From Prochlorococcus sp. MIT 1341 (GTDB lineage Bacteria > Cyanobacteriota > Cyanobacteriia > PCC-6307 > Cyanobiaceae), in the NCBI RefSeq assembly GCF_034092415.1, contig NZ_CP139304.1:124001-188000 (forward strand): a DNA stretch of 64,000 nt. Reading direction: 5' to 3'. The translations under genes and the position numbers were made by a program. Below, piece by piece: positions 9,071 to 18,634 of the stretch; the first letter of the stretch is position 1, and each line of letters starts with the position of its first letter. Below the pieces are notes generated by a model. That model made no database searches. It had not been told where the DNA came from and was given only the letters and a program-made list of their open reading frames with translations.

Positions 9071-10417
9071 TTAGGCTGATATTTTATTTTTTTCTACTTT
9101 AATTCCACCCTTTATTGTACTTACTGCAAGCATCTTATTCACTTCATCATCATCTCTAACAGTGCTTGGTACGGGCTTATAATTCTCTGGAGCAAGTGCA
9201 CGTCCTCTTAAGACAGAGCCTATTGTCAGAAGAGTAAGCTTTAGTTGTTGCCATGGTTTCATTGCAACAACTGTTTTATATAGGTAGCTATCAAATGTTA
9301 AACGCTGCACATCCATGTCATCGCACATCTCAACAAATGCTTCTCTAGCTGCATCATTTGAGTAGAAGATGTTTTGAAGAATCTCAAGAACTTTATATGT
9401 AGTCCCGTACTTTTTATCCCATTTCTTTAAATATTTTTTCAGGTCTGCTTCCGTAGGAATCTTTTCTCCGCCTTTTGATGCGTCTACTATTTCTTCTGCA
9501 CACATTCGCCCACTTTTGGCAGCAAAGTAAATCCCTTCACCTGAACTCTTTGTCACATAGCCAGCAGCATCCCCTACTAATGCCATCCTTCCAACAACCC
9601 TCCTGGGTCTTGGGTGTTCTGGAATTGGGTGTGCTTCGACTTTAATTACTTCACCATTAACTAAGCGTTTTTTAGCACGTTCTCTTACACCAACTTGAAG
9701 GCTTTTGATAAGAGATTGGTTCTTCTGCATTGTGCCAGTTCCTACAGCCACATGGTCATACTTTGGAAAAACCCAACCATAGAAATCTGGTGAAACATCT
9801 GTTCCTACATACATCTCTGCAAGGTCTTCATAGTATTTCATCTCTTTCTCAGGGAGTTTTATTCTCTCCTGAAAGGCTATGGCCACGTTGTAATCACCAG
9901 CATCCATTGCTTTAGCAACACGACTGTTAGCGCCGTCAGCCCCAACAATTAAATCGACTTCAAGAGTTTTCGTTTCCCCTGTTGACTCCCCATTTGTGTA
10001 ATCCGAATAGGTCAGCTTGTAGGGTCCCTGGCGATTTGTTCCGGTTTCGATTTTGGTGACCAATCCATTCACAAGGTTTGCTCCTAGTTCGGCAGCACGA
10101 TCTCGCATGAACGCATCCATTACTTCTCTTCGGCACATTCCTATATATTCGTTTTCTGTTTCTCCATAGACTTTGTCAAGGCTTATATCTACCTCACGAT
10201 TTGAGGGGGAAATCATCCTCATATTGCGTACTTTTCGATCAATAATTGATTCAGGCAAGTCAAATTCTGAAACCATGCAAAGTGGAATTGCCCCTCCACA
10301 GGGTTTTGCGTTGTCTAGCTTGCGTTCAAAAATCCAAGTTTTTATACCAGCTTTCGCAAGGATTTCAGCAGCACAAGAACCACTTGGTCCTCCACCGATT
10401 ACTGCAACTCGCAACAT
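9071..10417 (-). CDS. chlP: Geranylgeranyl diphosphate/chlorophyll reductase
   Basis: NADPH-dependent flavoprotein that reduces the geranylgeranyl chain to phytyl for chlorophyll and tocopherol synthesis at the thylakoid membrane. The FAD-binding GxGxxG motif, VIGGGPSGSCAAE, lies at the extreme N-terminus, followed by ERKLDNAKPCGGAIPLCM, highly specific for ChlP. The second FAD motif GRMALVGDAAGYVTKSSGEG is in the last third. I chose ATG 10417 (MLRVAVIGGG, 448 aa) because family members start there; an in-frame ATG at 10456 would add 13 basic residues. The gene is convergent with glyS (20 bases apart). Confidence 0.95.
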   Translation of the reverse strand: MLRVAVIGGGPSGSCAAEILAKAGIKTWIFERKLDNAKPCGGAIPLCMVSEFDLPESIIDRKVRNMRMISPSNREVDISLDKVYGETENEYIGMCRREVMDAFMRDRAAELGANLVNGLVTKIETGTNRQGPYKLTYSDYTNGESTGETKTLEVDLIVGADGANSRVAKAMDAGDYNVAIAFQERIKLPEKEMKYYEDLAEMYVGTDVSPDFYGWVFPKYDHVAVGTGTMQKNQSLIKSLQVGVRERAKKRLVNGEVIKVEAHPIPEHPRPRRVVGRMALVGDAAGYVTKSSGEGIYFAAKSGRMCAEEIVDASKGGEKIPTEADLKKYLKKWDKKYGTTYKVLEILQNIFYSNDAAREAFVEMCDDMDVQRLTFDSYLYKTVVAMKPWQQLKLTLLTIGSVLRGRALAPENYKPVPSTVRDDDEVNKMLAVSTIKGGIKVEKNKISA

Positions 10418-10539
10418 TCCTATGCCTTTTCTTGATTTGTTTTTGAAAAATAACATCTAAGGAAGGTATCTTGTTGAGCTAAGTGGGTTAGGTCGTTACG
10501 ATCGAAACATCAGCTATTGATTTTTTGTGGTCCGAATTG

Positions 10540-10546
10540 AGGAGGT
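10540..10546 (+). promoter_or_regulatory. Strong Shine-Dalgarno without a standard start behind it
   Basis: AGGAGGT at 10540-10546. The only in-frame codon at suitable spacing for the downstream carboxypeptidase is ATA at 10556. The GTG inside the site (10545) reads only four codons before a stop. This points to a non-standard or mutated start for the next gene. Confidence 0.45.
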
Positions 10547-10636
10547 GAGAAGGCTATAGAAGCTTTTAAGGATGACATCCCTGTAGCAGAAAGATCAGTC
10601 TCTAGTAGGAATCTGATCAGAAATAGTCGATTTCTA

Positions 10637-11281
10637 GTGTTGTTTCTTCTGATTGGAGCATCTTCATTTTCTGCCTTATTGATCTTTGGTTCTAGGAAGG
10701 TCTGGTTAGGGGACGACTCTCTTGAATTGCCTCCTTCTATAAGTGAAATCTCCCAAGATCGCCGTCTACTTGGCCATTTCCCTTATCCTGAGGCTGATCA
10801 AAACATGTTGGTTGTTGTCCATCCAGGAATCAGGGTGCATCTAGATACTGCTAGGGCTTTAAAGAAGATGACTGCTGCAGCTGTTTCAGATGGAATATCC
10901 TTAAGTTTTCTTAGTGGTTATAGATCTCATAATTTGCAAAAGGAGATTTTCTTTGAGGTGAAATCGGAGAGAAATCAAACTGCAATACAAAGGGCAAAAG
11001 TTTCTGCTCCTCCTGGTTATTCCGAGCACAGTACAGGGTATGCAATTGATTTAGGCGACTCGACTCGTCCAGAGACTCATTTCCGCAAGGAATTTGAGAA
11101 CACACCCGCTTTTAAATGGCTAGAGAAAAATGCCCCTAGATATCACTTCACTCTTTCCTTCCCGGAAGGTAACCCACAAGGAGTTAGCTATGAACCTTGG
11201 CATTGGAGGTATGAGGGATCTGCTGACGCCTTAAGAGAATTTGAGAATGCACGAACAAGATCCTCTAGTATCAAAAACTAA
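10637..11281 (+). CDS. vanY: D-alanyl-D-alanine carboxypeptidase (VanY/M15B family)
   Basis: Zinc peptidase that trims the terminal D-Ala of peptidoglycan stem peptides, expected to be membrane-anchored and facing the periplasm. Motifs are SGYRSHNLQKEIF, the zinc site SEHSTGYAIDLGD and EPWHWRYEG. With the first standard codon, GTG 10637, the protein is 214 aa and begins inside a hydrophobic anchor with no positive residues in front. The frame stays open back to 10541 and would add 27 residues, including an arginine-rich segment just before the anchor, if translation began at ATA 10556 behind a strong ribosome binding site. I consider that longer form likely. The gene diverges from chlP and precedes typA. 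Confidence 0.85.
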   Translation: MLFLLIGASSFSALLIFGSRKVWLGDDSLELPPSISEISQDRRLLGHFPYPEADQNMLVVVHPGIRVHLDTARALKKMTAAAVSDGISLSFLSGYRSHNLQKEIFFEVKSERNQTAIQRAKVSAPPGYSEHSTGYAIDLGDSTRPETHFRKEFENTPAFKWLEKNAPRYHFTLSFPEGNPQGVSYEPWHWRYEGSADALREFENARTRSSSIKN

Positions 11282-11308
11282 GCTATTTATTGTCCAAAGA
11301 CACTTCCA

Positions 11309-11325
11309 AAGCGATTATTTCGCTT
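11309..11325 (+). terminator. Hairpin after the carboxypeptidase gene
   Basis: AAGCGA and TCGCTT form a perfect 6-bp stem with a TTATT loop, 28 bases after the stop codon. There is no following T-run, so termination is only suggested. Confidence 0.3.
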
Positions 11326-11439
11326 GATAGAAACCCTGCCAACTTTCTAATTAAATAACCTATTGGTTAGTCTATATGCGTCTTCAAAGTGAGATTGCCC
11401 CAAAAGGGGTTCCTTTTCTCAGAGAAATTTTTCTTACCC

Positions 11440-13242
11440 ATGGTTGCCCAGACTAAGTCGATTCGAAATATTGCGATCATTGCCCACGTGGATCATGGCA
11501 AAACAACTCTGGTTGATGCCCTCCTCACTCAGTCAGGGATTTTTCGAGAGAATGAGTCTGTACCAACCTGTGTATTGGATTCAAATGACTTGGAGAGGGA
11601 GCGAGGAATAACAATTCTTTCAAAAAATACAGCAGTTAACTACAACGAAACTCGAATAAATATTGTCGATACTCCAGGACATGCTGATTTTGGAGGTGAG
11701 GTTGAGCGAGTTTTAGGAATGGTAGATGGGTGTCTTTTGATTGTTGACGCAAATGAAGGACCTATGCCTCAAACTAGGTTTGTTCTAAAGAAGGCGCTCG
11801 AGCAGGGCCTAAGACCAATTGTCTTTGTTAACAAAATTGACCGCTCTAGAGTTGATCCGGAAACAGCAGTAGATAAAGTCCTTGATCTATTTATTGAATT
11901 AGGTGCTGATGATGATCAGTGTGATTTCCCCTATTTATTTGGCAGTGGACTAGGAGGTTTTGCAAAACCAGATATGGCCACCGAAAGTGATAATATGAAG
12001 CCTCTTTTTGAAGCGATAATTCGACATGTACCCCCTCCGATTGGCGACATAAGTAAACCGCTACAACTTCAAATAACCACATTAGATTATTCAGATTTTT
12101 TAGGAAGAGTTATAATAGGAAGAGTTCATAATGGTGTTATTAGAAAGGGACAAAATGCATCTTTAATTAAAGATAATGGAACTGTAAGGAGAGGTCGGAT
12201 TAGTAAATTGCTTGGATTCCAAGGTTTGCAAAGGATTGAGATTGAACAGGCAAATGCAGGAGATATGGTTGCTTTGGCTGGTTTTGATGATGTCAACATT
12301 GGAGAAACTATCGCATGTCCTGATGAGCCAAAAGCTCTTCCTTTGATTAAGGTTGATGAGCCAACATTGCAGATGACATTTGTGGTTAATGACTCTCCTT
12401 TTGCTGGAAGAGAAGGTAAGTTTGTTACAAGTAGGCAATTGCGAGATCGACTGAATAAGGAGCTATTAACTAATGTTGCACTTAGAGTTGAGGAAACTGA
12501 TTCTCCAGATCGTTTTTCAGTTAGTGGTCGAGGAGAACTTCATTTAGGTATTCTCATAGAAACTATGCGGAGAGAAGGTTATGAATTTCAAGTTTCACAG
12601 CCGCAAGTAATTTTCCGAACTATTGAGGATATTTGTTGTGAGCCAGTTGAGACTCTTGTGATGGATGTTCAAGAAGAAGCTGTAGGTTCCTGTATTGAAA
12701 AAATTGGCTGTCGTAAGGGTGAGATGAAGAATATGGAAGTAGGACTTGATGGAAGAACTCAACTTGAGTTTTTGGTACCTTCAAGAGGTCTTATTGGCTT
12801 TAGAGGAGAGTTTGTACGAGCAACACGTGGCGAAGGGATAATGAGCCACTCATTTTTTGAATATCGTCCAATGACTGAACAATTTGAGGGTCGGAGGAAT
12901 GGTGTTCTTATTGCCTTTGAAGAGGGGACTGCAACCTTTTATGCACTAAAGAATGCAGAGGGGCGGGGACAGTTCTTTATTACTCCTGGCACGAAGGTAT
13001 ATAAGGGGATGATTGTAGGGGAGAATAATCGTCCACAAGATTTAGAAATCAATGTATGTAAAACTAAGCAGCTAACAAATATGCGCTCAGCGGGTGCAGA
13101 AGAATTGGATACCCTACAGAGTCCTTTGCAGATGACTCTTGAGAGAGCTTTAGAGTATATAGGCGAAGAGGAAATGCTTGAAGTTACTCCAGAGTCGATA
13201 CGCCTTAGGAAGCTTTCTTCTAGGAAGTTTGCTAAACGTTGA
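11440..13242 (+). CDS. typA: Ribosome-associated GTPase TypA/BipA
   Basis: Translational GTPase of the EF-G/LepA class that binds ribosomes under stress and assists large-subunit assembly. The G1 motif [10 protein letters not shown] lies near residue 15, with the switch sequence [14 protein letters not shown]3 [15 protein letters not shown] and G4 NKIDR. The BipA-specific C-terminal domain includes [14 protein letters not shown] and [14 protein letters not shown] chose ATG 11440 ([14 protein letters not shown], 600 aa), the usual TypA length; an upstream GTG at 11389 would add 17 residues unlike the family. The leader holds a CCCC-AAAA-GGGG hairpin (11398-11409). Confidence 0.96.
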   Translation: MVAQTKSIRNIAIIAHVDHGKTTLVDALLTQSGIFRENESVPTCVLDSNDLERERGITILSKNTAVNYNETRINIVDTPGHADFGGEVERVLGMVDGCLLIVDANEGPMPQTRFVLKKALEQGLRPIVFVNKIDRSRVDPETAVDKVLDLFIELGADDDQCDFPYLFGSGLGGFAKPDMATESDNMKPLFEAIIRHVPPPIGDISKPLQLQITTLDYSDFLGRVIIGRVHNGVIRKGQNASLIKDNGTVRRGRISKLLGFQGLQRIEIEQANAGDMVALAGFDDVNIGETIACPDEPKALPLIKVDEPTLQMTFVVNDSPFAGREGKFVTSRQLRDRLNKELLTNVALRVEETDSPDRFSVSGRGELHLGILIETMRREGYEFQVSQPQVIFRTIEDICCEPVETLVMDVQEEAVGSCIEKIGCRKGEMKNMEVGLDGRTQLEFLVPSRGLIGFRGEFVRATRGEGIMSHSFFEYRPMTEQFEGRRNGVLIAFEEGTATFYALKNAEGRGQFFITPGTKVYKGMIVGENNRPQDLEINVCKTKQLTNMRSAGAEELDTLQSPLQMTLERALEYIGEEEMLEVTPESIRLRKLSSRKFAKR

Positions 13243-13261
13243 TATTAATCTGACTTTATAA

Positions 13262-13627
13262 GTGCCTGAAGATTTTGATGATTCTCGTTTGAAGGAGGCA
13301 GTTCGTCTTTTTAATAATGCCGAATGGTATAGAGCCCATGATGCTTTAGAGGAGATTTGGCATGAAACTAATGGAGTAGAACGAAGAACTATTCAGGGAT
13401 TCTTGCAAGTGGCTGTTGCTCAATTACATCTGGAAAGGGGTAATAGAACTGGGGCAACTATTCTTTATGGAGAAGGACTTGGCCGTCTTCGCGCTTTAGG
13501 AACACCAGACTTGGGTTTTGATATTGAAACCTTTTGTCTTTGTGTTCAGGAACGTTTAAGACTTCTACAGGAACAGGGTAATCCAGATGAATATGGTTTG
13601 CCTGTATTGGATTTACGGGATGATTGA
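13262..13627 (+). CDS. DUF309 family protein
   Basis: A 121-residue member of the DUF309 family, which is common in cyanobacteria and plastid-bearing eukaryotes. The helical signature is clear: RLFNNAEWYRAHDALEEIWH near residue 15, then an RRTIQGFLQVAVAQLHLERGN segment containing the conserved Gln and His. Biochemical function is unknown. It starts at GTG 13262, 19 bases after typA on the same strand, so the two are probably co-transcribed. There is no membrane or secretion signal. Confidence 0.85.
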   Translation: MPEDFDDSRLKEAVRLFNNAEWYRAHDALEEIWHETNGVERRTIQGFLQVAVAQLHLERGNRTGATILYGEGLGRLRALGTPDLGFDIETFCLCVQERLRLLQEQGNPDEYGLPVLDLRDD

Positions 13628-13649
13628 TCTGTAGATTTTAGGAATGTAG

Positions 13650-13670
13650 ATCAAAGCTTTAATCTTTGAT
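13650..13670 (+). terminator. Probable terminator hairpin after DUF309
   Basis: ATCAAAG and CTTTGAT form a perfect 7-bp stem around a 7-base loop, followed by a T-rich stretch (GATGTTTTATTCTT). It lies between the DUF309 stop codon and lptB on the same strand. Confidence 0.45.
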
Positions 13671-13736
13671 GATGTTTTATTCTTGAACTTCTCAATTCAC
13701 TCTTAGAAATAAACACTCTATGCATTCCCCATTCAA

Positions 13737-14465
13737 ATGAGCCTCTCTTTGGTAAATGTAGCGCTTACATTGGCTGGTAGGCCTTTGGTTAGAGATGTTT
13801 CATTGGAGTTAAACCCTGGCGAGGTGGTTGGACTTTTGGGGCCAAATGGTGCCGGTAAGACCACTACATTTAATTTGGTTATAGGCTTGTTGCGACCAGA
13901 TCTTGGAAGAGTTTTGTTAGATGGAAAACATGTAAGTATGTTGCCCATGCCTTATAGAGCCCGACTAGGGATTGGTTATTTACCTCAGGAACCAAGTATT
14001 TTCAGGTCATTGTCTGTACTTGAGAATTTAAAACTGGCTTTATCTGAGAGTAAATTATCTTCGGGTTTGCTAAGAGAACGTCTTGATCAATTGATTGAAG
14101 CCTTTAGACTCAGATCTTTTTTGCATAGAAAGGGATATCAGCTTTCCGGTGGTGAGAGAAGGCGTTGTGAAGTCGCAAGGGCTCTAGCCGTGGGAGTTAA
14201 GGGACCTAGGTATTTATTGTTGGATGAGCCCTTTGCAGGGGTTGACCCTTTGGCTGTGGCCGATCTTCAGGGGTTAATACAAGATCTTAGGCAGAGTGGG
14301 ATGGGCATTCTTATCACTGATCATAATGTTAGAGAAACTCTTGCTATAACAGATCGTTCTTACATCCTGACTGACGGCAAAATACTTTCTTCTGGAAAAT
14401 CCGAAGAAGTAGCGCATGATCCTTTAGTCAGGCGACATTATTTAGGGGAGGGTTTTCAGCTTTGA
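13737..14465 (+). CDS. lptB: Lipopolysaccharide export ABC ATPase LptB
   Basis: ATPase that powers extraction of lipopolysaccharide from the inner membrane by the LptBFG complex. The 242-residue protein has Walker A GPNGAGKT (35-42), signature LSGGERRR and Walker B LLLDEPFAGVDPLA. GERRRCEVARAL and the FAGVDP sequence are typical of LptB. It starts at ATG 13737, and its TGA overlaps the TTG start of the permease gene by four bases (TTGA), which indicates translational coupling. LpxD, at 37.3 kb, makes the lipid A that this system exports. Confidence 0.92.
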   Translation: MSLSLVNVALTLAGRPLVRDVSLELNPGEVVGLLGPNGAGKTTTFNLVIGLLRPDLGRVLLDGKHVSMLPMPYRARLGIGYLPQEPSIFRSLSVLENLKLALSESKLSSGLLRERLDQLIEAFRLRSFLHRKGYQLSGGERRRCEVARALAVGVKGPRYLLLDEPFAGVDPLAVADLQGLIQDLRQSGMGILITDHNVRETLAITDRSYILTDGKILSSGKSEEVAHDPLVRRHYLGEGFQL

Positions 14466-15673
14466 AATTATTGCGCAGGGTTGAATTGAATCCCCCTGAA
14501 TCTTTTTATTTGTTATTCAGAAGATATTTTTTACCAACCTGGAAAAGGTTTCCTCTATTAGATAGATGGATCTTTGGTGAATTAATAGCCCCCTTAATTT
14601 TTGCTATTTCTGCATTTACTGTGGTTTCTCTTTCGGTAGGTGTGATGTTTGATTTGGTTCGAAAAATTGTTGAATCAGGCTTACCAGTTTTGACCGCAGT
14701 AAAAGTCTTAGGCTTAAGGCTTCCTAGTTTCTTAGTTATTTCTTTCCCAATGGCCACATTAATGGCAACATTATTGGCTTACAGCAGGCTTTCTGCAAAT
14801 AGTGAATTAAAGGCTTTAAGGAGTGTTGGAATTAGTACAAAAAGAATGATTGTCCCCGCAATTATCCTTGCATTTTTCATGACAGGATTGACATTTATTT
14901 TTAACGATGTAATTGTTCCTAGGGCTAATCGATCGGCTGAATTTACATTGCAACGCGCCTTAGGGAGAGCTATTTCTACTGAAAAAGGCGATGACATAAT
15001 TTACTCACGTTTCGGGAAAATAACCACCCAAGATGATAAGGATAAGAAGAAGGGATTGTCTCAATTGTTTTATGCGAGAGAGTTTAGAAGAGGAGAAATG
15101 AATGGTGTTACTGTGCTTGATTTTTCCAGATATGGATATACTCAAATGTTAACTTCAAAGAAAGCAATATGGAATGAAAAGCTGGCGAAGTGGGAATTTC
15201 TTGATGGCCAGGTACTTACTACAACTCCAAACGGAAGCACTACCTCTGCTGAATTTGATAAATATTTATATCCGTTAAGTTCTGCCCCAATAAGAATATC
15301 AAAACTACCAAAAGATGCTAATAATATGACTGTTCAGGAAGCAATTCAAGCCCAGAAGTTATATGCAGAAGCGGGTAATCGTAAGGAGGCTAGGCGAATG
15401 AAAGTACGTATACAAGAGAAATTTACTTTACCTATGGCATGTTTGGTCTTTGGCCTTATTGGCAGTAGCCTAGGGGCTAAACCAAACTCTAGGACAAGCC
15501 GAAGCCAGGGTTTTGGGATAAGCGTAGTCCTTATACTTGTTTATTACGTTCTTAGCTTTAGTTTTAGCTCCTTAGGAGTAAAAGGAACGCTTTTGCCTTT
15601 CGTTGCTGCATGGTCCCCTGTAGTTATATCTATGCTTGGGGGATGGGCTTTGCTTCAACAGGCAAATAGATGA
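14462..15673 (+). CDS. LptF/LptG-family permease
   Basis: Inner-membrane permease of the YjgP/YjgQ family that partners LptB. The 403-residue protein shows the family plan: an N-terminal helix pair (LDRWIFGELIAPLIFAIS), two more helices around residues 85-150, a large periplasmic beta-jellyroll region (~165-310), and three C-terminal helices with MACLVFGLIGSSLGA. Cyanobacteria often have a single LptF/G-type gene beside lptB, so I cannot separate LptF from LptG. The start is TTG 14462, overlapping the lptB stop. Confidence 0.85.
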   Translation: MKLLRRVELNPPESFYLLFRRYFLPTWKRFPLLDRWIFGELIAPLIFAISAFTVVSLSVGVMFDLVRKIVESGLPVLTAVKVLGLRLPSFLVISFPMATLMATLLAYSRLSANSELKALRSVGISTKRMIVPAIILAFFMTGLTFIFNDVIVPRANRSAEFTLQRALGRAISTEKGDDIIYSRFGKITTQDDKDKKKGLSQLFYAREFRRGEMNGVTVLDFSRYGYTQMLTSKKAIWNEKLAKWEFLDGQVLTTTPNGSTTSAEFDKYLYPLSSAPIRISKLPKDANNMTVQEAIQAQKLYAEAGNRKEARRMKVRIQEKFTLPMACLVFGLIGSSLGAKPNSRTSRSQGFGISVVLILVYYVLSFSFSSLGVKGTLLPFVAAWSPVVISMLGGWALLQQANR

Positions 15674-15736
15674 GTTTTTGGGTAATATTAGTCTATTGTT
15701 TACCTTTTGTTGGAGCACTTTGTGAGGTTGGCCAAT

Positions 15737-16669
15737 ATGCCAGTAATAATTGACGACCCGGTACTTTTGTTGGCCTTTGTTTCTTTTGTTTTACTCCTTT
15801 TTGCTCTTCCGCTCGCCTTTTGGTCCGTAAGTGGGAATAAAAATTCGCAATTTGCAAGGTTATTAATTGCTTTGGCAAACTTTTTCTTAACTGCTCTGCT
15901 GATTTTGCGTTGGTGGCAGTCAGGTCATTTTCCTATAAGTAATCTTTACGAATCACTTTGTTTTTTGGGTTGGGCTTCCACACTTATTCAGCTTTTAGCC
16001 GAACGTTCTTGGCCCTCCCCGTTGGTTGCAGCAGCTTCTACTCCAATAGCTCTTATTTCAGTAGGCTTTGCGAACTTTGCCCTGCCAGCGACTTTGCAAG
16101 AAGCATCCCCTTTAGTTCCAGCTCTTCGCTCAAGTTGGCTTGTTATGCATGTGAGTGTAATTATGAGCAGCTATGCCTCTTTATTGATAGGTTCAGCACT
16201 TTCAATGGCTGTTATTTTTGTTGATAGGGAGGATTCGTTAGTACTTAGAAGTAGTTCAATTGGTATTGGTGGTTTTAGGAAGGTAAACGTATTTACAAGG
16301 CAAAAGGATAATGAAAAAACTGGATTAAGGCTCAGCCCCCTTGAAATAAGCAGAGTTGAGAAGTTAGATAGTTTGAGTTATCGAATGATAACAGTTGGAT
16401 TTTTACTTTTAACTATAGGTTTGATAAGTGGAGCTGTATGGGCGAATGAGGCCTGGGGTAGTTGGTGGAGTTGGGACCCAAAGGAGACTTGGGCTTTGAT
16501 TTGTTGGTTTTTTTATGCTGCATATCTTCATACTCGCCTTTCAAGAGGGTGGAGTGGTAGAAGGCCAGCATTTCTTGCAGTTGGTGGATTTATTGTCATT
16601 ACTTTATGTTATATAGGTGTAAATCTTATGGGGTTAGGGCTTCATAGCTATGGTTGGTTTTTCAGCTAA
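15737..16669 (+). CDS. ccsA: Cytochrome c biogenesis protein CcsA (ResC/Ycf5)
   Basis: Heme-handling membrane subunit of the System II cytochrome c maturation machinery, which delivers heme to apocytochromes such as cytochrome f and c6 on the lumenal side of thylakoids. The diagnostic tryptophan-rich WWD motif is present as [18 protein letters not shown] near residue 245, and about eight hydrophobic segments are visible. I chose ATG 15737 (310 aa); an upstream in-frame TTG at 15707 would add 10 residues without clear benefit. It follows the Lpt permease by 63 bases and is convergent with rpe. The partner Ccs1 is not in this window. Confidence 0.92.
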   Translation: MPVIIDDPVLLLAFVSFVLLLFALPLAFWSVSGNKNSQFARLLIALANFFLTALLILRWWQSGHFPISNLYESLCFLGWASTLIQLLAERSWPSPLVAAASTPIALISVGFANFALPATLQEASPLVPALRSSWLVMHVSVIMSSYASLLIGSALSMAVIFVDREDSLVLRSSSIGIGGFRKVNVFTRQKDNEKTGLRLSPLEISRVEKLDSLSYRMITVGFLLLTIGLISGAVWANEAWGSWWSWDPKETWALICWFFYAAYLHTRLSRGWSGRRPAFLAVGGFIVITLCYIGVNLMGLGLHSYGWFFS

Positions 16670-16712
16670 TCAGTTAATTCTTTTTTTAATATTCCATTTA
16701 TTGTTACTAGCT

Positions 16713-17381
16713 TTATTGTCGTTTGCTATTTCGAATCCCTTCTATGGCTTCTGAATAGTTAGGTTGATTAAAAATTCCAGATCCGCTTACGATCGCATTT
16801 GCGCCAGCTTCTATTACCTTCCAAGCATTATTAGCTTTAATACCACCATCAACTTCTATCCAGGGATCAAGATTTTTTTCTTTGCAAATTGTTCTCAAAT
16901 CTTTAATTTTTTGGATCTGACTATCAATAAAACTTTGTCCTCCGAAACCAGGGTTCACACTCATTATTAAAACAAGATCACAAAGCTCGAGGCAATATTC
17001 AAGTGTGTCAAGTGGTGTGCTGGGATTTAGTACTGCTCCAGCCTTTTTTCCTAGATCTTTGATTTGGGCAAGGTTTCTATGCAAATGAGGGCAGGCCTCA
17101 ACTTGAACATAAATGTGGTCCGCCCCTGCTTTTGCAAAATCTTCTACATATTTCTCGGGCTCAATAATCATCAAATGGACATCTAATGGCTTTGTTGTAA
17201 CAGGCCTAATAGCTTCAACGATTAGGGGCCCAATTGTAATGTTTGGGACAAATCTCCCATCCATTACATCGACATGAATCCAGTCAGCGCCTGCTTTGTC
17301 TACAGCGGAAACCTCTTCTCCTAGACGCGCAAAGTCAGCTGAGAGTATCGAGGGGGCTATTACTAGTGGCTTGGTGCTCAT
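16713..17381 (-). CDS. rpe: Ribulose-phosphate 3-epimerase
   Basis: Interconverts ribulose 5-phosphate and xylulose 5-phosphate in the Calvin cycle and pentose phosphate pathway. This TIM-barrel of 222 residues has all family landmarks: [16 protein letters not shown] at the N-terminus, the metal-binding [23 protein letters not shown], and the phosphate-binding [10 protein letters not shown] plus EVDGGI and GSGIF near the end. It is transcribed away from glpX, and the 214 bases between the two starts must hold both promoters. Its function fits the Calvin-cycle genes glpX, prk and fba in the same window. Confidence 0.97.
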   Translation of the reverse strand: MSTKPLVIAPSILSADFARLGEEVSAVDKAGADWIHVDVMDGRFVPNITIGPLIVEAIRPVTTKPLDVHLMIIEPEKYVEDFAKAGADHIYVQVEACPHLHRNLAQIKDLGKKAGAVLNPSTPLDTLEYCLELCDLVLIMSVNPGFGGQSFIDSQIQKIKDLRTICKEKNLDPWIEVDGGIKANNAWKVIEAGANAIVSGSGIFNQPNYSEAIEGIRNSKRQ

Positions 17382-17595
17382 CGATCTTTCATATTGAAAA
17401 GCGATTCTATTGATTGAAGGGCATAGAACATTTGAGTTTTACTTGCACTGATACAGTTAGCGGCGCTTAAGAGGGTAATTCACTCCTGTTTTTCAGGCCT
17501 AATGAAATTTGGCTATAAGGGTTTCCCTTTGCTTCTTAGAATTACAGTAGCTTTCTCTCTCTTGAGTTTCATAATCATCATCCCTTACTTATCCA

Positions 17596-18600
17596 GTGGA
17601 CCGCACCCTTATTCAAGAAATTCTCGAGGTTGTTGAACAAGCAGCCATAGCTTCTGCTCATTTGACTGGTTTAGGGAAGAAGGATGAGGCTGATGCAGCC
17701 GCTGTAGAGGCCATGCGCAAGCGAATGGGCTTAATTGAGATGCAAGGTCGAATCGTCATCGGAGAGGGTGAGCGAGATGAGGCTCCAATGCTTTATATCG
17801 GAGAGAGTGTTGGGAGTGGTAATGGGCCAGGAGTGGACTTTGCTGTTGACCCTTGCGAAGGAACAAATCTTTGTGCAAATAACCAACGTGGTTCTATGGC
17901 TGTCCTTGCAGCTTCAGATCGAGGAGGTTTGTTTAATGCACCAGATTTTTATATGAAAAAATTAGCTGCACCACCAGCCGCTAAAGGAAAGGTCGATATT
18001 CGCAAGTCAGCGACTGAAAATATTAAGACTCTCTCTCAATGTCTAGATTTGTCTATTGGAGAGTTGACCATTGTTGTTATGGATCGGGCCAGGCACAAGG
18101 ATCTTATTTCTGAGATTCGTTCGACTGGTGCAAGAGTTCAGCCGATATCTGATGGAGATGTTCAAGCTGCAATTGCTTGTGGGTTTGCAGGAACTGGTAC
18201 GCATTGTCTGATGGGTATTGGGGCTGCTCCAGAAGGGGTCATTTCAGCAGCTGCGATGAGGGCGCTTGGAGGTCATTTCCAGGGACAATTGGTTTATGAC
18301 CCTGCGATTGCTCAAACGAAAGAATGGGCCGATTACACCAAGGAAGGGAATATCTCACGCCTGAATGAAATGGGTATTACGGATGTCGATAAGGTTTATG
18401 AAGCCGAGGAACTTGCTTCGGGTAAGAATGTTGTTTTTGCTGGTAGTGGCATAACTGATGGCCTTCTTTTCAACGGGGTAAAGTTTGAAACCGATTGCAC
18501 TCGAACAAGCAGTCTTGTAATTAGTACTTTGGACAAAACAGCTCGATTCACCAATACTGTTCATATCAAGGAAGGTGCTCAGAGCATTGCCTTAAGCTGA
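17596..18600 (+). CDS. glpX: Class II fructose-1,6-/sedoheptulose-1,7-bisphosphatase
   Basis: In cyanobacteria the GlpX-type enzyme is the main dual-function phosphatase of the Calvin cycle, dephosphorylating both fructose 1,6- and sedoheptulose 1,7-bisphosphate. The 334-residue protein starts at GTG 17596 and shows the metal-binding motifs [15 protein letters not shown] and [13 protein letters not shown] (near residue 85), then GDVQAAIA and [14 protein letters not shown] further on. Length and N-terminus ([17 protein letters not shown]) match cyanobacterial homologues. It precedes hemA by 34 bases on the same strand. A 44-codon ORF (17502-17636) overlapping the start looks like leader sequence rather than a gene. 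Confidence 0.95.
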   Translation: MDRTLIQEILEVVEQAAIASAHLTGLGKKDEADAAAVEAMRKRMGLIEMQGRIVIGEGERDEAPMLYIGESVGSGNGPGVDFAVDPCEGTNLCANNQRGSMAVLAASDRGGLFNAPDFYMKKLAAPPAAKGKVDIRKSATENIKTLSQCLDLSIGELTIVVMDRARHKDLISEIRSTGARVQPISDGDVQAAIACGFAGTGTHCLMGIGAAPEGVISAAAMRALGGHFQGQLVYDPAIAQTKEWADYTKEGNISRLNEMGITDVDKVYEAEELASGKNVVFAGSGITDGLLFNGVKFETDCTRTSSLVISTLDKTARFTNTVHIKEGAQSIALS

Positions 18601-18634
18601 TTAATTCACTACATAAACCCTAAGGAAAGACTTT

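Noticed and set aside
4309-11281. Glycopeptide-resistance cluster (vanX plus vanY-type genes)
   Set aside because: The two genes are 5.6 kb apart with unrelated genes between, and vanH, vanA and a two-component system are missing; both are probably cell-wall recycling enzymes.
17502-17636. 44-codon frame overlapping the glpX start
   Set aside because: It has a hydrophobic stretch, but the last third is simply glpX sequence in another frame and there is no ribosome binding site; more likely the glpX leader.
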